Positions 46,560 through 57,780 are shown, counted from the first letter of the stretch. The stretch is 64,000 nucleotides of DNA from Gonioctena quinquepunctata (GCA_018342105.1 JAFIRS010002381.1:124001-188000); one strand, 5' to 3'. The notes: generated by a model not told the origin, from the letters alone. Program-made: numbers and translations.

Positions 46560-47640
46560 AAATATGCTGATTCAAGAGTTGAGTGAGATTATATGGTTTT
46601 TTAGTTGGTTTTTAAAGGAATGTAAGGTTCTTCATGGGTATGGAAAGTTGATTGAAATCGTCCAATCCTTTGAATAATAATTATTTCATTGATTTTTTTT
46701 CTTCTTGTTCTAGATTTGTGAAATTGGTTAGTTGTCCTTGTATTGTATTCATGAATCTGATTTTTATAAGTGATGAAACAATCGAAGTATTTTAGTGATT
46801 TTGAAAATGAATACCATTGTTGCATAGACCTTTTGGTTACATCATACCAACTGAGAGTATTCAGCATAGACTGAATCGGAATATAACTGTTACACTTCAA
46901 AATAATTCTCATACCCCTATTTTGAAGTTTTTGTATCTTTTACATATTGTTTTTATCTAGATAGGTGGAGCAATGGTCGAAATGAGGCTGTATGATGGTT
47001 TTATTTATTGTAATTTTTGAGAACATGGAAACTTCGGATGATATCCTAGAGAAGAAAATTAGTTTCATGATATCTTAGTGCATATTTAATCACAATAATT
47101 GTTAAGAGTTGAAGATTCATATAGTATAAATCCTAAATATTTGAATTCTGATACTCATTCAATTTTATCATCGTCCATTTCAAGCCGCAGGGATTGATAA
47201 TCCACATATTTTAGCTTGTGTTTATTACTTATATTCATTGACTTGGTTTTCTTCAGTTCCTTAGGTATGTTTCAAACTTGGTTTATGCAATCACATCCGT
47301 AACATGCAACCAGAGTGTCGTCTGCAAATAAATTTTGGAAATCGTAGCCCTGTATGGATTTAGATCTATTATGAAAAGTAGAGGTCCTAGCAGGCTGCCT
47401 ATGTTATTCAAAACTTTATTTGGGATCGATATTCCCACTTTGGTGGTTTGCGATATATTAGTTAGGTATTCTTCAAACCAGTTGAGGACAACTCCCTCAA
47501 TACCATAATAAGTCAGTTTACGTAGAAGGATCCCTCTATATATTGTCTCAAAAGCCCTTTTGAAATCAAGAAATACCGCTACTATATAATTACCGTTATC
47601 GAGTTCTTGTTTCCACGAGTGAGTCCTCTGAAACCGGACG
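46560..47640 (-). pseudogene. Jockey/CR1-like LINE, reverse transcriptase part
   Basis: Minus-strand RT blocks in order are VAVFLDFKRAFETIYRGILL (about 47590 down), YGIEGVVLNWFEEYLTN, GSLLGPLLFIIDLN, then in a shifted frame FADDTLVAC with an intact catalytic box (47317-47328). The thumb block RIILKCNSYIPIQSML and a C-terminal NQIHEYNTRTTNQFH end at 46601. Several stops and shifts are present. The family is different from the three LOA/R1-like copies. Confidence 0.75.
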
Positions 47641-48089
47641 GATTTCCCAAGAACAGGATGTTTTCATTGAAGTACTGAGTTATTTGTTCATGTATTACGT
47701 TCTCTAACAAAAATCGTATTTATAACCGTAAAGTGCGAAATTTCAATGGCGTTATTGATTTTAGAAATGGGGGTGATTGTACTTTTTTCAACCGACTGGG
47801 AAGTTTCCCTTTGAAAGTGACGTATTTGTGAGATTCAGTAGAGTAAATCATATTGTGACAAACATTGCTTTAAAAATTTGAGACTCATCTCTCTTCCACA
47901 ATACCTTTATTTTTGAGAGAGAATATTATGGATTTCAACTTACCTCTGTTGTTATATTCAATCAGTTGCTTTCTTACACTTAAGTAATAGTCCCTTTGAG
48001 CCTTAGTCTGTTCTTGTTATGATCAAATTTGCCCAATCTGTGTACACGAGTATATATACTGGTACATTTTCAAATAAATCCCCTGATAG

Positions 48090-48425
48090 TATCTTTATCT
48101 TATGTGATTCTAATCGCGCTTGATTTATGTTTCGGTTCGTTAACATTCAATACCTTTATGTTTGATGCCCTCTTCTGTCTTTCGTAGACCTGGCTAAAAT
48201 TTGTTGCGTATTATTAGGGATTTCTAACTGCATCCATATTGAGTTGAATTTGCGCCACATCACTCTGTAGTTGTCTGTTTTGGTTTCTCAACTGTACGAT
48301 TTTCTCGCGGAAGGCACGAACTGCACAGCTATTATAAATTTTTCATCGGTTAGAAGTTCCGTTATAGTTCGTTTAATTATAGTTTTGATATCAGTGACTT
48401 GTTCACACGTTAAATTCATTACACC
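48090..48425 (-). pseudogene. LINE ORF1 coiled-coil part (same LINE)
   Basis: The minus strand from about 48420 reads MNLTCEQVTDIKTIIKRTIT, then a coiled coil (AFREKIVQLRNQNRQLQSDV) with a heptad pattern and QIQLNMDAV. A shifted tail contains a VLNVNEPKHKSSAIRIT-like piece, similar to the RRM-like part of LINE ORF1 proteins. It lies upstream of the RT remnant 46560-47640 in the same orientation, as expected for ORF1 and ORF2 of one element with a large internal deletion. Confidence 0.55.
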
Positions 48426-51400
48426 TTGTATTTAAAAGTTCGACAACTAAATGTATTTTACTTTAGGTTCACATTAATTCGAAACAGCGCTCCCAGGCGA
48501 ATACTGTGGATGTTTCTCTTCAAATACTCCCGACAAACTCTGAAATATGCTTCATTTAAATGTCTACCGCCATACGGAGCAGGCGTAAAAGGAGCAGATG
48601 AAATAAAAAAGGTCGAGGATTTATAAACTCATCAATAAATAAACTACCCTGTAAGATCTGGCCCGAACCTTTGAAAAGGTAAAGGTCAAAACTAACGCAA
48701 ACCTAACGTCCGTGGGTCGGAGAAAAAAAAAGAGAAGGAAGGACGGGCAGCAGCGTCAGCTACGCCTGCGCAACCATCTACCTCCGCTGGCTCCGAAAAA
48801 GAGGTCGGTGGGCCTAACACTGGGCAACATCAGGATCCCCGGCCAACGCTCCGAAGCCAATGCAGGACAGCCGGAGGCTCTGCCCTCGAGTGGAAGGCTC
48901 CGGAGTCTTCAACCAAGAGGACAAGAACTCCCGGCACCACACCCGATAATACCTTGCGACCACGCCCCGGTCCCTAACGAATGGGACAGGGTGCAACTGC
49001 TCCGCGGAGCTACACGCAGGCAACATCCGAAAATCGAGGTCTGCAGCTGGTTGTCGACCAAGACAGTCTTCCGACAGGGTCTGGTCAGGAAAGGGAGGCC
49101 AGGACGAGATAGGAAGTCCCGGCAGCCTCAGACAAACAGAGGGACAGGATGACTAGGCTAATAAATGACGGTCTCTTCCTGCTGCTCCCCAGGGCCCCCG
49201 AGACTTCTACATGCCAACGTCCTGCTCGGAAGGGCCTCCACAGCCCTTTTATGCAGAAGACTCAGGGAACTCGATATAGAAATATATCTAATCCAAGAAC
49301 CGTGGGATTACCAAAGCAAGATAACAGGTTTGGGTCAAGCGAGTTCCAGGGTATGCATTTCATGGAAAAAATGTCGACGCCACTCCGCTACCAGGCTTCT
49401 ACAACAGGGACCTGGTAGCGGTGAAACTTAAGGTGGTCGACGATACAAAGGGAAATACACACGATGTCATAGTAAGCTCCGCTCACTTCCCATACGAAAC
49501 GGAGAACCCTCCACAAGAGGTAGCATCACTGATCGGCCACTGCGCGGAGCGGAGACAGCCCCTCCTGTTTGGTTGCGACACAAACTCCCACCACACACTG
49601 TGTGCAACCCGCGACGCAGGCCCAAGGAGTTGGGCACTCCTTAAATTCCTGAATTCCAGTAACCAATAGAGGATCAGTGCCCTGGCTCAAAATATCGTCG
49701 ATCTCACGTTATGTTTCTCACTAGCACGCAATAGCTACGCAGAAAACAGGTTCAGGAGGAACTGAAGGAAGGGCTCGGGATCGTGCCTACACGTTATGGA
49801 TCGGAGGCGGAGATTGAGATATTTGCAAATTGTCTCAGTTCCACCATCCTACCATCCGAAGCCAACTGTCCCTTGAAAAAGGTAGATGAGGCAGGAAAAC
49901 CCCATGGTGGAACTCACAAATAGAATCTCACCGCAAGAAAGTCCGAAAACTTCTCAATAAAGCCAAACGGACCAAACAACCCACACACTGTGAAGACTAT
50001 AAGTCAGCACAAAGATAATACAAAGAGTATTCGAGAAGGCACAGAGGGGTACTTGGAGAACCTACTACCAAGGTATAAACACGTTACCAGAGGCATCGAG
50101 ATTCAACAAGGTCTTATCCAAAGACCCGGGAGCGAGGCTGGAGGTGCTCTCCCTGCCCGAAAGCGTATATACTGCCTTGGACGGGAAGATACTCCAGCAC
50201 ATGCTCTCAGTCTATTTTTCAATCCGCAGCCAACTATACCACCCAAAACAAAGGTTAACTACAAGATGGCTGCTGGGATTGTAACTTACGAAAGAGTGGA
50301 ATTGGCCATCGTGTCCTTTTTACCTTTCAAATCTCCCAGTCTCATTACAAAAGGGTAAAGATATCCTAATCCCCCATCTTCTGAAGATATTCTGCAGCTG
50401 CCACGCACACGGATACGTTCCTAAATATGGAGGACAGCCAAGGTTATATTCATCCCCAAGCCTGTTAAAGATGACTACACCCAGGCAAAAGCGTTCAGAG
50501 CCATAAGTCTCACGTCTTTCCTTCTAAAGACAACTGAAAGACTGATGGACAGCGATCTAAAGCACGCGAACCAGAGTGACAACCATCGACTCGTCCATAG
50601 GGCCGAGGGTGGGGTAGAGTGGGGCGACGCCACTCTAGGTATATTCATCGACGTAGAAGGAGCATTTGACAACACGTCATTTGATTCCATATGTCAGGCA
50701 ATAAGGGAAAGGGACGTGAACCCAACCATAATAAGATGAATTCACGCTATGCTGTCCCAAAGACTAGCTAAAGCAACTATTAGAAGTAGCTCTATCGAGG
50801 CCATACCCACAAGAGGTTGTCCACAGGGAGGAGTCTTGTCCAGTCTGCTATTGTGCCTCGTGGTGGATGGCCTCCTAGTAAAAATAAAAGAATTGGGTTA
50901 CTACACTTAGGCCTATGCGGACGACCTTGTCATCCTGGACGATGACCAGGGGTCCGGCCTCGTGAGGGGCACGATACAAAAAGCCCTCAACGGAGTGAAT
51001 GAATGGTGCCATTCAGTAGGGCTAAGTGTGAATCCTGAAAAGGCGAAGATGTTTTTTTTTACCAGAAAACGCAAACCAGGGGAACACCCAAACGCATAAC
51101 TCGATGGGAAGTCCCTGCAATACAAAAGCTCAGTCAAGTACCTTGGAGTCATCCTTGACTCCAAGCTAAACTGGAACGAGCATATCGAACACAAAGTTCG
51201 GAGAGCCCCAGCTGCGTTCTGGGCATGCAGAAGGGCATTTGGCCCCAAGATTCTATACTGGATCTACACGACTCTCATACGCCCAATGATTACGTACGGA
51301 GCCATCGTATGGTGGCAAGGTACATCATCCGGCAAATCGAAAACCCAATTAGATAGAGTACAAAGACTTGCCTGTCTTGCGACAAGTGCAATGAGGACGG

Positions 51401-52001
51401 CACCCACTAGGGCACTGGGGACCTCATAGGACTGCCCCACCTGCACCTCTTCATTGAACACGAGGCACGCAAAGCCATCGCTCTCTTGAGAAGCTCCAAC
51501 CAATGGCGGAGCGAGGGAATATATGGACATTCTCGATTATGGAATCAAACAGTAAAGGCTTGTCCACTCCTTGAGATGCCGAGGTACAATTCTTCACCTG
51601 TCATACGATTCAGCAAAAGGCCGCAGTCAGTCATTTCCAAAAGGGAGGACTGGGAGCAGATAGGGCACCGCCTGATCCCCACCAATGGGATCATCTGGTA
51701 TACAGATGGCGCCAAGATGGGTGAATCAGCCGGCGCTAGGGTATACGAGCAATCTTCAAAAGCTGAACTCTACTACACCCTGAGAAATTTTGTTAGAGTA
51801 TTTCAGACAGAAGTTTTTGCCATACTCGCCTGTGTAAGAGAAAATATCAACAGTCTACCACGGCCAGCAAATCACGTTATGCACGGACAGCCAAGCGGCG
51901 TTCAAGGCCCCCACATCATACAGAGACAGTTCGCTGCTGGTGTCGGAATGAATTGACGATCTGCAAAGGCTATCCATCGCCAATAAAGTAAAGCTACTGT
52001 G

Positions 52002-52061
52002 GGTCAGAGCGGTGGGTCCCCGGTCTTAGCGGTGGGTCCCCGGTCATAGCGGTGTGCCCGG
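52002..52061 (+). repeat. Three 20-bp tandem units inside RNase H
   Basis: GGTC(A/T)(G/T)AGCGGTGGGTCCCC is repeated at 52002, 52022 and 52042, the last diverging to GGTGTGCCCG. The units lie exactly where the catalytic His loop of RNase H is encoded, adding 40 bases (not a multiple of 3) and shifting the frame. Confidence 0.85.
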
Positions 52062-52363
52062 GAACGAACGGGCCAACCTTTTGGCCAGACAAGGTGCCAA
52101 AAGCTCAACGATTGGACCAGAATCAATACTAGGAGTTTCTAGATCATGGAGCTTCTCAACCATGAAAGAAATTATGGAAGTAAAATTCTAGTAGGCATGG
52201 AAAGAGGCTCCTGGCATGAGACAATCGAAACTCCACATCAAAGGCGATTCTACCAGGAGGGCCAAGACTCTGCTCACACTGAACAGAAAGGAAATCAGAC
52301 TAGTGGTAGAGCTCCTCACGAGGCACTGCCATCTAAACAAGCACCTCAAAATTATAGGTACTG

Positions 52364-52512
52364 TGTAGTGTTTAACGTCCTTAATCTTGATTTGGATTTG
52401 GGAAAGCGGAAATAGGACACAGTAATGAGTTGTCTGAGACTACTAAATTGCCGACGTTTCGACGTTTATTGACGTCTTTTTTAAGACTGAAAAATACATG
52501 ATTTGTAATTCC
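52364..52512 (+). mobile_element. Short insertion, possibly Penelope-like, in LINE copy C
   Basis: The LINE protein reading breaks off after HLNKHLKIIG and resumes about 150 bases later as DDTECRRSLEDEESVTH. The inserted sequence contains TTGCCGACGTTTCGACG, then a TTTTTTAAGACTG stretch. This resembles the end motif seen in many Penelope-like element repeats, where TGCCGACGTTTCG is common. The segment is too short to be certain, and no target duplication was identified. Confidence 0.35.
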
Positions 52513-52829
52513 CTCGTATCACGGATGATACTGAATGCAGGCGGTCCTTGGAAGATGAGGAGTCAGTCACTCACATCCTCACGGAATGCCCAGCAGTGGC
52601 AGCAATACGGGAAGCGTACCTCGGGAATGTCGTTCTGAACCCGGAGAGTGAGAAAGGTATCGGTTAGAAGGCTGGCTTCCTTCGCTCGCGAAATAGGATA
52701 CCTCCAAAGCTGAACCAATTCCCAGCAGCGGTGGGTACATAACGGGCCCGATGGAGATGCCTACATGCTAATGGTTCTGTCCGTCCACATACTATCATTA
52801 TATCTACCTATCATCTAAACTACCGTGTG

Positions 52830-53274
52830 AATATGATAAATTGAGTATGTAAAACACACGACATTCAATATTCGGAGAATCTCAACGATATTAAAGCTAC
52901 TCATAAAGCGGAAAAACGAATCGAATACAGGGCTTGGGATAGTAAAATCGAAGGACGCAAGCATTAGTAAAAGAGCAGTCGTCCTACTCTTCACCAATAT
53001 AATGAAGGCAAAAATGCGTTTCGGTATGAGCGGTGATGTGAACAATCTCAAACAAAGGTGAAAATATAAATCGAAATAAAATTAAATCAGAAAAGTAACA
53101 TTCAGAGCAGGAGTTGTACGAAAAGCACGGGATGAATTACATAAAGCTGGGGGTAATCAATTCGTGGCAAGCAATAGAAAAAAGGCCACAGTAAAAATGA
53201 AGGTGATTACCGTGAGAAAAAGAGCCATATTGAAACCGTATGACAAAGGACTTGTCATCTATCTCAAGACATAA
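52830..53274 (+). pseudogene. Polinton/adintovirus-like PLA2-domain minor capsid protein
   Basis: Three frames together show the pattern of the parvovirus VP1-type phospholipase A2 domain found in some Polinton-related viruses. THDIQYSENLNDIKATHKAE has the catalytic HD pair followed by a Tyr (52854-52913). RIEYRAWDSK comes next, and after a shift SISKRAVVLLFTNIMKAKM, RFGMSGD. A basic segment (53084-53274) then reads FRAGVVRKARDELHKAGG, resembling the Arg/Lys-rich minor capsid tails next to it. The domain would breach membranes during entry. Frameshifts show it is dead. Its neighbour (protease) and the Polinton genes from 57870 support the assignment. Confidence 0.5.
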
Positions 53275-53278
53275 ATAA

Positions 53279-53466
53279 AAACCTAATTGATATTCTACCT
53301 CTTAAACCTTTCACAGATATTGATCTCAATTATTTTGCCGAAAAGATGAAAATTCCATATTTTAGTGGGGTGTTCATGCGTGATAATTTGTCCACCCCAG
53401 GACCACCTAATCATGAAATTGCCATAATCAATTTGAATGGCAGTGGTCGAGGAACACCAGGATCGC
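53279..53466 (+). pseudogene. Polinton/adintovirus-like cysteine protease, N-terminal piece
   Basis: The frame has LIDILPLKPFTDIDLNYFAE, then PYFSGVFMRDNLSTPGPP and NHEIAIINLNGSGRGT. This follows the start of the adenain-like maturation protease in Polinton relatives, where F.GVFMRD.LP..GP and IVNLD...GTHW are conserved. The catalytic His (in GTHW) is just lost, since copia sequence begins a few bases on. One frame is kept for about 60 codons. The function would be processing of capsid precursors in the host cell. Confidence 0.5.
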
Positions 53467-53471
53467 TAAAT

Positions 53472-53642
53472 TGGGAGTGTTGCAAAATATTTCGGCAGTT
53501 TTTGAGATGAACGTGTTGAGCATGAATATACAGTTGATAACTGATGAATATACAGTGTATAATAATAGAAGGTGTAGTTTTTGAATATATAATTTTCAAT
53601 ATCAGTTCTTCCACTGATTGCATCAAAGATAACTGTTTAATA
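53472..53642 (+). repeat. Copia 5' LTR
   Basis: Starting TGGGAGTGTTGCAAAAT and ending near TGTTTAATA just before the primer site, this is a short LTR (about 170 bp) of the kind found in copia elements. No 3' LTR is available for comparison. Confidence 0.5.
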
Positions 53643-53656
53643 GGTTAGGGGCCCAG
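53643..53656 (+). promoter_or_regulatory. Copia primer binding site
   Basis: GGTTAGGGGCCCAG closely matches the internal initiator-Met tRNA complement (GGTTATGGGCCCAG) used by copia-type elements, one base different. Confidence 0.65.
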
Positions 53657-53822
53657 ATCATGAATGATGAAGTGCTATCGTTGAAGTTTAAATGTGTAAC
53701 CGTATTCCATATGTGCGAAGGGAAAAACTAACATTATCTGAATTTTTTTGACATTGTCATAATGATCTGTTTCAGCCTTTTTATGGTATGATTGAGAAAG
53801 CATTGAAGATGAAAGTTAAATA

Positions 53823-54600
53823 ATGAACAAGCTGAAATCCTTCAATGTGCAGAGGTTCGCCGGTAACAATTTCCCACTCTGGAAGTATCAGATGGAAATC
53901 ATTTTTCGTGCTGAAAGTTAGAGTGAACTTATCAGTGGTATCCGTGCTCGTGCGACTAAGGAATCAGATGCAAGAACAAATAAAGAATGGGAAGATTCTA
54001 ATGTTAAACAATGCTCATTATATCGACGTCAATGGAATTCGAACAGCTCCAAACTAATGTGTTGCAATACTGCACCTGAAATGTGGAAACGACAGAAAAT
54101 AATCCATGAGCAAGAAATAAAGTGATGCTCAAACAACAGTTTTTTAACTATCGTATGTCTGAAACTGATAGCATTGCGAACACATCAGCAAAATCGAAGC
54201 CATGTCTCAGGCATTAGCCGATATATATGAAAAAGTACCAGACATCGATAAAGTGGCCAAGTTTTGGGAAGCTTACCTTTGTAACTGCCTGGGATTCATA
54301 CGACGAGTCCAAACAAACCTTTGAGAATCTGACCGCTAGATTGCTGAAAGAAGAAATGAGGCTTTCTCAAGTTGATGAATTATGACGGCATTTGCTGCAG
54401 TTAATACCGACCAGCAAAAAGTTAAATCTTCCAACTCATCAAACGACTCCAAGAAAAAATCAAATATAAAAAGGGACACAGAAAATTCGAATGTAGAAAG
54501 AGACTCAACAAATATAGTACAATTTGGCTTGCCGACAGTGCAGCTTCAAAGCATGACTTCCAAGAAACATTGGAAGAAAGGAACCACGCACCCTTGAAAA
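53823..54600 (+). pseudogene. gag: Copia gag and protease start
   Basis: ATG 53823 opens MNKLKSFNVQRFAGNNFPLW, the standard copia gag start, followed by KYQMEIIFRAES and a stop. Broken frames give the gag helical part (YEKVPDIDKVAKFWEAYLC-type, not contiguous). The protease start LADSAASKHDF lies near 54527-54560. The catalytic motif reads DSAAS where intact copies have DSGAS. No zinc knuckle is visible between them; it may be deleted. Confidence 0.65.
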
Positions 54601-54811
54601 TACTTTGTACGTACCAAAACTTGGAAAGAATCTATTTTCAGTGGGAGCGGTAACCAGTAGAAATTACAAAGTAATTTTTTAACAGAATCGTATAGAGGTC
54701 AGAAATACGAGTGGTTTAGTAGTTTTGGATGCAAAGGAAGAAAATCACTGCTACAAAATGTTTGAAGTGCCTGATATTGAACAGAACAACTCAGCATGAA
54801 CAATTGAATTA

Positions 54812-55447
54812 TGTCATGAGAGATTGCGGCATGTGATCTTCCATTCACTGAAAGAAATAGCTGACAAAGGATTGATTCAAGGTCTACAGATAAAAAATAC
54901 GAAAAATGTATTCTGCGAAACTTGCCAATTTGGAAAGCAACAGAGAAAAACCTTCAAGCACAATTCATACCGAGCTGACAAACCCGGAAAGTACATTAAT
55001 TCCGATGTTTGTGAAAAAATGTCATCTACGTCTCTGGGAGGAGCTAATTACTTCGTGCTTTTCAAGGATGACTGCACTAATGATCGCTATATATACTTCG
55101 TAAAACATAAAAGTGACGTTTTTTGCCAAATTTCTTCAATTTAAAGTTTGATTGAGAGGCAGACAGGGAATAAAATTAAAGTCTTGAGAACAGACGATGG
55201 AGGAAAGTATAAATTTTTCAAAAGTCATCTGAAGAAATTTGGCATTATTCATGAAACAAGTGGTCCTTACACCGCTGAACAGAACGGACGAGCTGAGAGA
55301 AACATCAGATCCCTCACGGAATGTACCAGAATGATGCTAGAAAATTCCAAACTTCCGATCAATTTGTGGGTTGAAGCAGTCAACACGGCAGTTTACCAAT
55401 TGAATAGACGAACATGCAAACCAGAAGAAAGAAAGACGCCATACTAA
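54812..55447 (+). pseudogene. Copia integrase
   Basis: The zinc-binding N-terminus has CHERLRHVIFHSLKEIA and CETCQFGKQQRKTF (HHCC-type, 54813-54950). The catalytic core has INSDVCEKMSST (first Asp), FVLFKDDCTNDRYIYFVKHK, LRTDDGGKYKFF (second Asp) and PYTAEQNGRAERNIRSL (catalytic Glu). LPINLWVEAVNTAVYQLNRR ends the core. One stop at 55144 breaks it. The core residues D, D and E are all present. It would insert element DNA. Confidence 0.8.
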
Positions 55448-55454
55448 AAAATGT

Positions 55455-56127
55455 ACTGGGAAAGAACTCAATCTTGACCATCTCAGAAAATTCGGTGCTA
55501 CAGCCTATGCACTGATTCCCAAAAGTTTTCGAAAGAAACTCGCCAGTAAATCTAGAAAACTACTTTTGGTCGGTTATGATGGAAATGGTCCCAACTATAT
55601 GATATAGAAACCGAGAAACTTCAGGTAGATCGAGACGTGGTCTTCAATACCCTTACCAACATCCAAATTTGAAAATAAACCTGAGCCGAACATGGAATCT
55701 GAAATGAATATTGAAAGTGAATTGTCAGAAGTGCCCAGTGAATCTGTCCGTCGGTTGAGAGATAGGGAACTAATTAAACCTCCCCAGAGATATGAAGCAG
55801 AATTCGCTTGTGCTGCAGTAATCAATGAGCACCAGTCATATCATGAAACCATGAATAGTGATCAACACAATGAAAGGAAGACATCAATGGAAGAGGAAAT
55901 GTGTTCTTTAAAGGAAATCTACTAAAAAGCGCAAACGGGTGTATAAGATCAAATACAAACCCAATGGAAGTGTGGACCGATACAAAGCGAGGCTCTGTGC
56001 CAAAGGTTATTCCCAAGTCCCCGGAATAGATTTCACGGAAACTTTTCGCAGTTGTGAGATATGTTTTGGTGAGATTGTTATTATCGATGGCAACTGTCAA
56101 TCTCAAAATATGTCAGTTTGCTGTTAA
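55455..56127 (+). pseudogene. Copia pol: integrase tail and RT start
   Basis: It continues KFGATAYALIPKSF-type and RKKLASKSRKLLLVGYDGNG (55490-55590), then an acidic linker (55692-55925) with SVRRLRDRELIKPPQRYEAE. The RT start is VYKIKYKPNGSVDRYKARL, CAKGYSQVPGIDFTETF, then VVRYVLVRLLLSMATVNLKI and QFAV at 56124, where a DNA transposon enters at TTAA. Frameshifts at about 55440, 55600 and 56045. Confidence 0.75.
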
Positions 56128-56417
56128 GGTAGTTGTCGTGCTACAGTGTCAAAAATTAGGCTCGATTGTAGCGCGACGCGATACATATTCAAACGCTGAA
56201 TTAGTGGGATCTTTTTTGATGGAACTGTACACTAGAATGGAACGCAACTAGCAGGCGTGGCAGTGCAAATAAGCCATGACTGGACTGTTGGCAACGTCGC
56301 AATCCAACGATCACTCACATTTAGTTGTTCAAGATACAGTACAGTTTGCTCTAAGAACATTGGCGAGGTATCGTTATTGAATATAAAAAAACGTTCCCTA
56401 ATTGAAGAGAGCCAGGA

Positions 56418-56633
56418 ATGTTTGAGCTATCAAAATTAGCCAAAGATTTAATACCAAACGGAACATCAGATAATTTCCACAAAGCGATGTATGATGTAAA
56501 CATTTTGCAAAAATTAGTTCGCTTCATTGGTAAAGAGTCAAAATTATCAACATACATGAAATCATATAAAGAATGTATTTCAGAGCGACCTGAGAACGAA
56601 AGAATATTTTGTAATTTACCTCATGTGCATTAA
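56418..56633 (+). CDS. ORF in the TTAA element, DEDD-exonuclease-like end
   Basis: A 71-codon frame in the TTAA-flanked transposon reads MFELSKLAKDLIPNGTSDNF, HKAMYDVNILQKLVRFIGK and so on. The H-x3-(Y)D-V-x2-L pattern resembles the last motif of DEDDh 3'-5' exonucleases, in which AHxALxDVxxL carries the catalytic His and Asp. Only this final part is present; the earlier catalytic acids are not seen. It could be a captured host exon or a remnant of the transposon's own protein. Confidence 0.35.
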   Translation: MFELSKLAKDLIPNGTSDNFHKAMYDVNILQKLVRFIGKESKLSTYMKSYKECISERPENERIFCNLPHVH

Positions 56634-56963
56634 AATGTTATATCACGAGAATTATTGAAAAATATTGCGCAACAAAATATAACATACAATTTTCTGAAAC
56701 AAATGTACCACGATGAAAAAGAAGAGCTATGATTATTCACCTAACTGGAAAATTGAAGAATAGAAAACATAGAGCTACTAAAAATGGGAAAGCATTTACT
56801 AAAATCATTAATGATTTAAAAATAAATGTTCAGTCAATCAAGTGATTATTTAATATAATAGTTAGAAAAATAACTAATAGTATATTCATTGTTTATATTT
56901 TTTGTAGATTTATACGTTTTATTTTATTAGCCTGTTGGAAATCTGAATCATTTTTGTTTATGT

Positions 56964-57074
56964 GAAAGAGAGTTGGCGGCGTGCACACAAGAATTTTTAA
57001 ATTCGATCCCTGCCCGAGGATATATTTTTCTAGAATTTAAAAATTTTTGTCTGCACGCCGCCAACTCTCTTTCA
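56964..57074. repeat. 111-bp hairpin inside the TTAA element
   Basis: GAAAGAGAGTTGGCGGCGTG at the left and its inverse at the right (ending CTCTCTTTC) pair. The arms extend inward through AATTTTTAAATT, leaving about 30 unpaired bases. It is GC-rich in an AT-rich setting. This is the fourth level of nesting (Polinton, copia, TTAA element, hairpin). Confidence 0.85.
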
Positions 57075-57780
57075 TATTATATATTACAGACACAAAAATT
57101 TCCCTTCTTAAAATTTTTGTTTATGTTTAAAAATATTCGAATTATGTTATACGTACATGTGTTGTACAAATGTATTAATAAAATAAAGTTTATGCACTGT
57201 TGTTTGCCGTTATTACTCACTAAAACTATATTTTATATCTATTCCTATTGTAAAATGTTTAAAATGCATCAGTTTATATTAATGCAATTATTCACAATTA
57301 TTATTCATAAATATGTGCATTCCAAAACACAGTTCAATTATAACCCCCAAGACCCTCGCGCTCTCGCTTATTTGAATCACGAGCGCTAGGTTGAGGCGTT
57401 GCCAGGATTCTCAGCCTTCCCTATCTTGCAGTTCTCATACGCAATAATTTAGAAACTTCTTATAGCAATAACTAAATAACTGTATGACTACGCGTGTTTA
57501 ATTTTTTTTATAAAATTTGTTATTTACCTCTTAATAAAATACTAGTTTTTCAAAAAGATCTGAATGGGGGGTTTTTAGTTATGCCTTAAAATGTGGTGTC
57601 CGCGGTAGCTCACTATAGGGATTACGTGTTAAATGTTGCAACTTGGGAGCCTTATATCTCGGTTTCGGTGTGGTAAATCATTCAAAAAATTCAATATGTT
57701 ACAGGTAGTAATGTTAACTGAAAGTGATATGAATATGAACGAAATCTGATTGGAAGTGGATTTCACGACAACTACCTTAA

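Larger units (their letters stand above)
48640..52740 (+). pseudogene. LOA/R1-like LINE, copy C (ORF1 end to RNase H)
   Basis: This is the longest copy. After an ORF1 remnant (48712-49152, Arg/Gln/Pro-rich) come the endonuclease with LIQEPW (49288-49305) and GCDTNSHHT (about 49574-49600), RT with TSFLLKTTERLMD, GIFIDVEGAFDNTSF (50640-50684), GCPQGGVLS and an intact AYADDLV (YADD at 50914-50925), thumb KYLGVILDSKLNWNEHI, RNase H beginning IIWYTDGAKMGESAG (51690) and closing GHSGVPGNERAN (about 52043-52078), and a C-terminal Cys/His part with EESVTHILTECP (52560-52595). RNase H in the same chain supports the LOA/I/R1-type assignment. Many stops and frameshifts are present, so it is inactive. 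Confidence 0.8.
56128..57776. mobile_element. TTAA-flanked DNA transposon in copia RT, 1649 bp
   Basis: The termini GGTAGTTGTCGTG (56128-56140) and CACGACAACTACC (57764-57776) are perfect 13-bp inverses. TTAA flanks both sides (56124-56127, 57777-57780). Collapsing one TTAA restores the copia RT reading exactly in frame from QFAV into KTAFLNGD. TTAA duplication is used by piggyBac, Kolobok and a few related groups, but the terminal GGTAG differs from the CCC start of piggyBac. The element contains a short ORF at 56418-56633 and no recognisable transposase. Confidence 0.85.
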
